Assembly (NCBI GenBank): GCA_021818865.1
Contig: JAKASX010000022.1
Location: 1 to 42,088 of the forward strand
From: Acidobacteriota bacterium
GTDB lineage: Bacteria > Acidobacteriota > Terriglobia > Acidiferrales > UBA7541
Reading direction: 5' to 3'
Length of the DNA stretch: 42,088 nucleotides
Position 1 is the first letter of the stretch, and every line of letters begins with the position of its first letter. Under the pieces are notes generated by a model, which saw nothing but the letters and a program-made list of their open reading frames with translations, did not search any database and was not told where the DNA came from. Positions 40,419-42,088 of the stretch are shown one piece after another. The translations under genes and the position numbers were made by a program.

Positions 40419-40447
40419 GTTGACAACATAGCACTAAGCTTTTATAC
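40419..40447 (+). promoter_or_regulatory. consensus-like sigma70 promoter for hsp20
   Basis: TTGACA (40419-40424), a 17-base spacer and TATACT (40442-40447) give a near-perfect promoter. The leader is about 25 bases. An inverted repeat TATTTTA (40383-40389)/TAAAATA (40403-40409) lies directly upstream in an AT-rich island unlike the GC-rich flanks. Confidence 0.75.
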
Positions 40448-40479
40448 TAATGTAGAAATAACATTTAGGAGGTTCGCCC

Positions 40480-40941
40480 ATGAGTTCCCCTGCTTTCATC
40501 TCCCGTTGGGATCCTTTCCGCGAACTGTCCAACGTTCAGGATCAGGTCAGTCGCCTCTTCGAGGACAGCTTCTTGCGCCGGGGTTCCGAATCGTCCCTCA
40601 GTCTTTGGGCTCCCGAGGTGGATATCCACGAAACGCAAGACGCGCTCGTTCTCGAAGCCGACTTGCCCGGCCTGGAGGAAAAGGATCTCGACATTCGCGT
40701 CGAAAACAACATGCTCACCATTCGTGGCGAGCGGAAGTTCGAGAAGAAGGTCAACGAGGAAAATTACCTGCGCGTGGAGCGCTCCTACGGCTCCTTCTGC
40801 CGCAGTTTCTCGTTGCCGCACACGGTGAATACAGAGCAGGTCCAGGCGGATTACCGCAACGGCGTTTTGACGGTGCGTCTTCCCAAGCGTGAAGAGGCAA
40901 AGCCCAAGCAGATCAAGGTGAGCGTCAACGCCAAGTCGTAA
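40480..40941 (+). CDS. Hsp20/alpha-crystallin small heat-shock protein
   Basis: A 153-residue ATP-independent chaperone that holds unfolding proteins in oligomers. The N-terminus is FISRWDPFRELSNVQDQVSRLFEDSF. The alpha-crystallin domain runs from about 43 to 140 (WAPEVDIHETQDALVLEADLPGLEEKDLDIRVENNMLTIRGER), with the motif GVLTVRLPK at its end and a short basic tail. AGGAGG precedes the ATG. A consensus promoter lies upstream and clpB follows after 69 bases, so this is a heat-shock operon in which Hsp20 and ClpB cooperate in disaggregation. Confidence 0.95.
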   Translation: MSSPAFISRWDPFRELSNVQDQVSRLFEDSFLRRGSESSLSLWAPEVDIHETQDALVLEADLPGLEEKDLDIRVENNMLTIRGERKFEKKVNEENYLRVERSYGSFCRSFSLPHTVNTEQVQADYRNGVLTVRLPKREEAKPKQIKVSVNAKS

Positions 40942-40959
40942 AAACGAACCACCACCCGA

Positions 40960-40987
40960 CGCCGGGCCGCGCGCAACCGGCCCGGCG
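40960..40987 (+). terminator. intercistronic hairpin between hsp20 and clpB
   Basis: CGCCGGGCCG (40960-40969) and CGGCCCGGCG (40978-40987) form a perfect 10-bp stem with an 8-base loop. Only four T residues follow (CCGTTTTGCG), so it is a weak terminator or an mRNA stabiliser. It could reduce clpB expression relative to hsp20. Confidence 0.5.
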
Positions 40988-41010
40988 ACTCCGTTTTGCG
41001 AGGAACACAC

Positions 41011-42088
41011 ATGCTTCGCATGGACAAATTGACGGTGAAGGCTCAGGAAGCCCTTGGCCGCGCGCAGGAACTGGCGGCCGAGCGCAACCAGCAACAGATC
41101 GAGCCGCTTCACATTCTTTCCGCTCTGCTCGCTCAGAACGAAGGTGTTGTTCCGCCCGTTCTTGCCAAGCTCGGGGTGCGCCCGGAAGCCGTTGCCGAAC
41201 AGCTGGATCGCCAACTGGCACTATTGCCTAAGGTTACCGGCGTCGCGCAGCAATATCTCAGTCCGGCGAGCGAAGACGTGGTCAAGCGCGCCTTTGATGA
41301 GGCAGCCAACTTCCACGATGAATTCGTTTCCACCGAACACATCCTGCTGGCCATTGCCGCAATGGATCGCGATCCTGCCGGCGCGATCCTGCACCGGCTC
41401 GCAGCCACCCGCGAAGCAGTGCTCCAGGCGCTCGTCTCGGTCCGCGGCAGCCATCGCGTCACCAATCCCACACCAGAATCCACCTATCGCGCCATCGAGC
41501 AGTACGGCCGCAACCTCACCGATCTGGCGCGTCGCGGTAAACTCGATCCGGTGATTGGCCGCGACGACGAAATCCGCCGCGTAATGCAGATTCTTGCTCG
41601 CCGCACGAAAAATAATCCCGTGCTGATTGGCGAGCCGGGCGTCGGCAAGACGGCCATCGTCGAGGGTTTGGCCCAGCGCATCGTGGCGGGCGACGTTCCG
41701 GAGATTTTGAAGCCGAAAGAGGTAGTCCAGCTCGACCTGGCGGCCCTGGTTGCCGGCGCGAAATATCGAGGGGAATTTGAAGACCGCCTGAAGGCCGTGC
41801 TCAAGGAAATCACCGAATCCGACGGCCGGCTGATCCTTTTCATTGACGAACTGCACACGCTGGTCGGGGCCGGCGCCGCGGAAGGCTCCATGGACGCCTC
41901 GAACATGCTGAAACCAGCGCTTGCGCGCGGCGAGCTGCGGGCGATCGGCGCCACCACGCTCAACGAATACCGCAAGTACATCGAAAAGGATCCCGCGCTC
42001 GAGCGCCGCTTCCAGCCGGTGCTCGTGGCCGAACCCTCGCTCGAGGATACGATCGCAATTCTCCGCGGGCTTCGCGAGCGCTACGAAG
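41011..42088 (+). CDS. clpB: ATP-dependent chaperone ClpB, N-terminal part cut by window end
   Basis: The first 359 residues are present; the gene continues past the right edge. ATG 41011 has GAGGA upstream. The N-terminal substrate-binding Clp repeat domain (to about 150; [32 protein letters not shown]) is followed by the first AAA+ module. Walker [14 protein letters not shown] is at about residue 207, Walker B is [15 protein letters not shown], and the later part reads [25 protein letters not shown], all typical of ClpB. The middle coiled-coil and second AAA+ module, which would separate ClpB from ClpC, lie outside the window, so the name rests on this N-terminal part and its hsp20 neighbour. 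Confidence 0.9.
   Translation, partial: MLRMDKLTVKAQEALGRAQELAAERNQQQIEPLHILSALLAQNEGVVPPVLAKLGVRPEAVAEQLDRQLALLPKVTGVAQQYLSPASEDVVKRAFDEAANFHDEFVSTEHILLAIAAMDRDPAGAILHRLAATREAVLQALVSVRGSHRVTNPTPESTYRAIEQYGRNLTDLARRGKLDPVIGRDDEIRRVMQILARRTKNNPVLIGEPGVGKTAIVEGLAQRIVAGDVPEILKPKEVVQLDLAALVAGAKYRGEFEDRLKAVLKEITESDGRLILFIDELHTLVGAGAAEGSMDASNMLKPALARGELRAIGATTLNEYRKYIEKDPALERRFQPVLVAEPSLEDTIAILRGLRERYE

Noticed and set aside
1-42088. CRISPR array, transposase, prophage or integron signs
   Set aside because: No regularly spaced repeats, no DDE transposase, integrase or phage structural gene was seen.

Overview
The window is GC-rich bacterial chromosome. The best guess is a member of the Acidobacteriota. 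This is inferred from gene style: a long lipoprotein of Ig-like, YVTN-propeller and IPT/TIG domains with an SCGGGG start, a DUF2393-type protein, a LolA-like exported protein, SelB beside TatA, and the cluster ispD-ispF-x-rlmB. No rRNA or tRNA gene was found, so the taxonomy is only inferred. No prophage, transposase, CRISPR array or integron was seen.

Positions 1-17,300 look like a variable, envelope-directed half. They hold a frameshifted CPBP membrane protease, a secreted M61 metallopeptidase, a small membrane protein, an alpha/beta hydrolase with an ABM-fold partner, the 1,210-residue surface lipoprotein, a glycine-zipper protein, and an efflux-type operon. That operon runs DUF3302 protein, 72-residue membrane/coiled-coil protein, HlyD-like adaptor, TolC-like lipoprotein. 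It is followed by an exported protein made of four Cache domains and by a membrane-anchored NTF2-like protein. Long gene-poor gaps (915-1795, 5672-6054, 9688-10102, 14043-14912) carry inverted repeats and possible operators.

Positions 17,300-42,088 are mainly conserved housekeeping genes, tightly packed: thiolase, serS, a YHS/TRASH-like metal-site protein, Glu/Leu-type dehydrogenase, thiD, acylphosphatase and apt. Next comes the minus-strand operon ispD-ispF-(free-standing GluRS anticodon-binding domain)-rlmB, and then maf. The minus-strand series pyrD, rlpA-pyrF-selB-tatA mixes pyrimidine synthesis, cell-wall separation, selenoprotein translation and Tat export. Then follow a DksA-type zinc-finger gene, a ComF-type gene and an HNH nuclease gene. 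The next minus-strand operon is queA, phosphoesterase, DUF2393, putative PD-(D/E)XK protein. The window ends with an RlmI-like methyltransferase and a heat-shock pair, hsp20-clpB; clpB is cut by the window edge.

The items most worth a second look are the free-standing GluRS C-terminal domain in a place where other bacteria keep gltX, the 503-residue putative PD-(D/E)XK protein with an unassigned N-terminal two-thirds, the 2x2 duplicated quadruple-Cache secreted protein, the efflux-type operon without an inner-membrane pump, and a perfect dyad filling the spacer of the dksA-like promoter.
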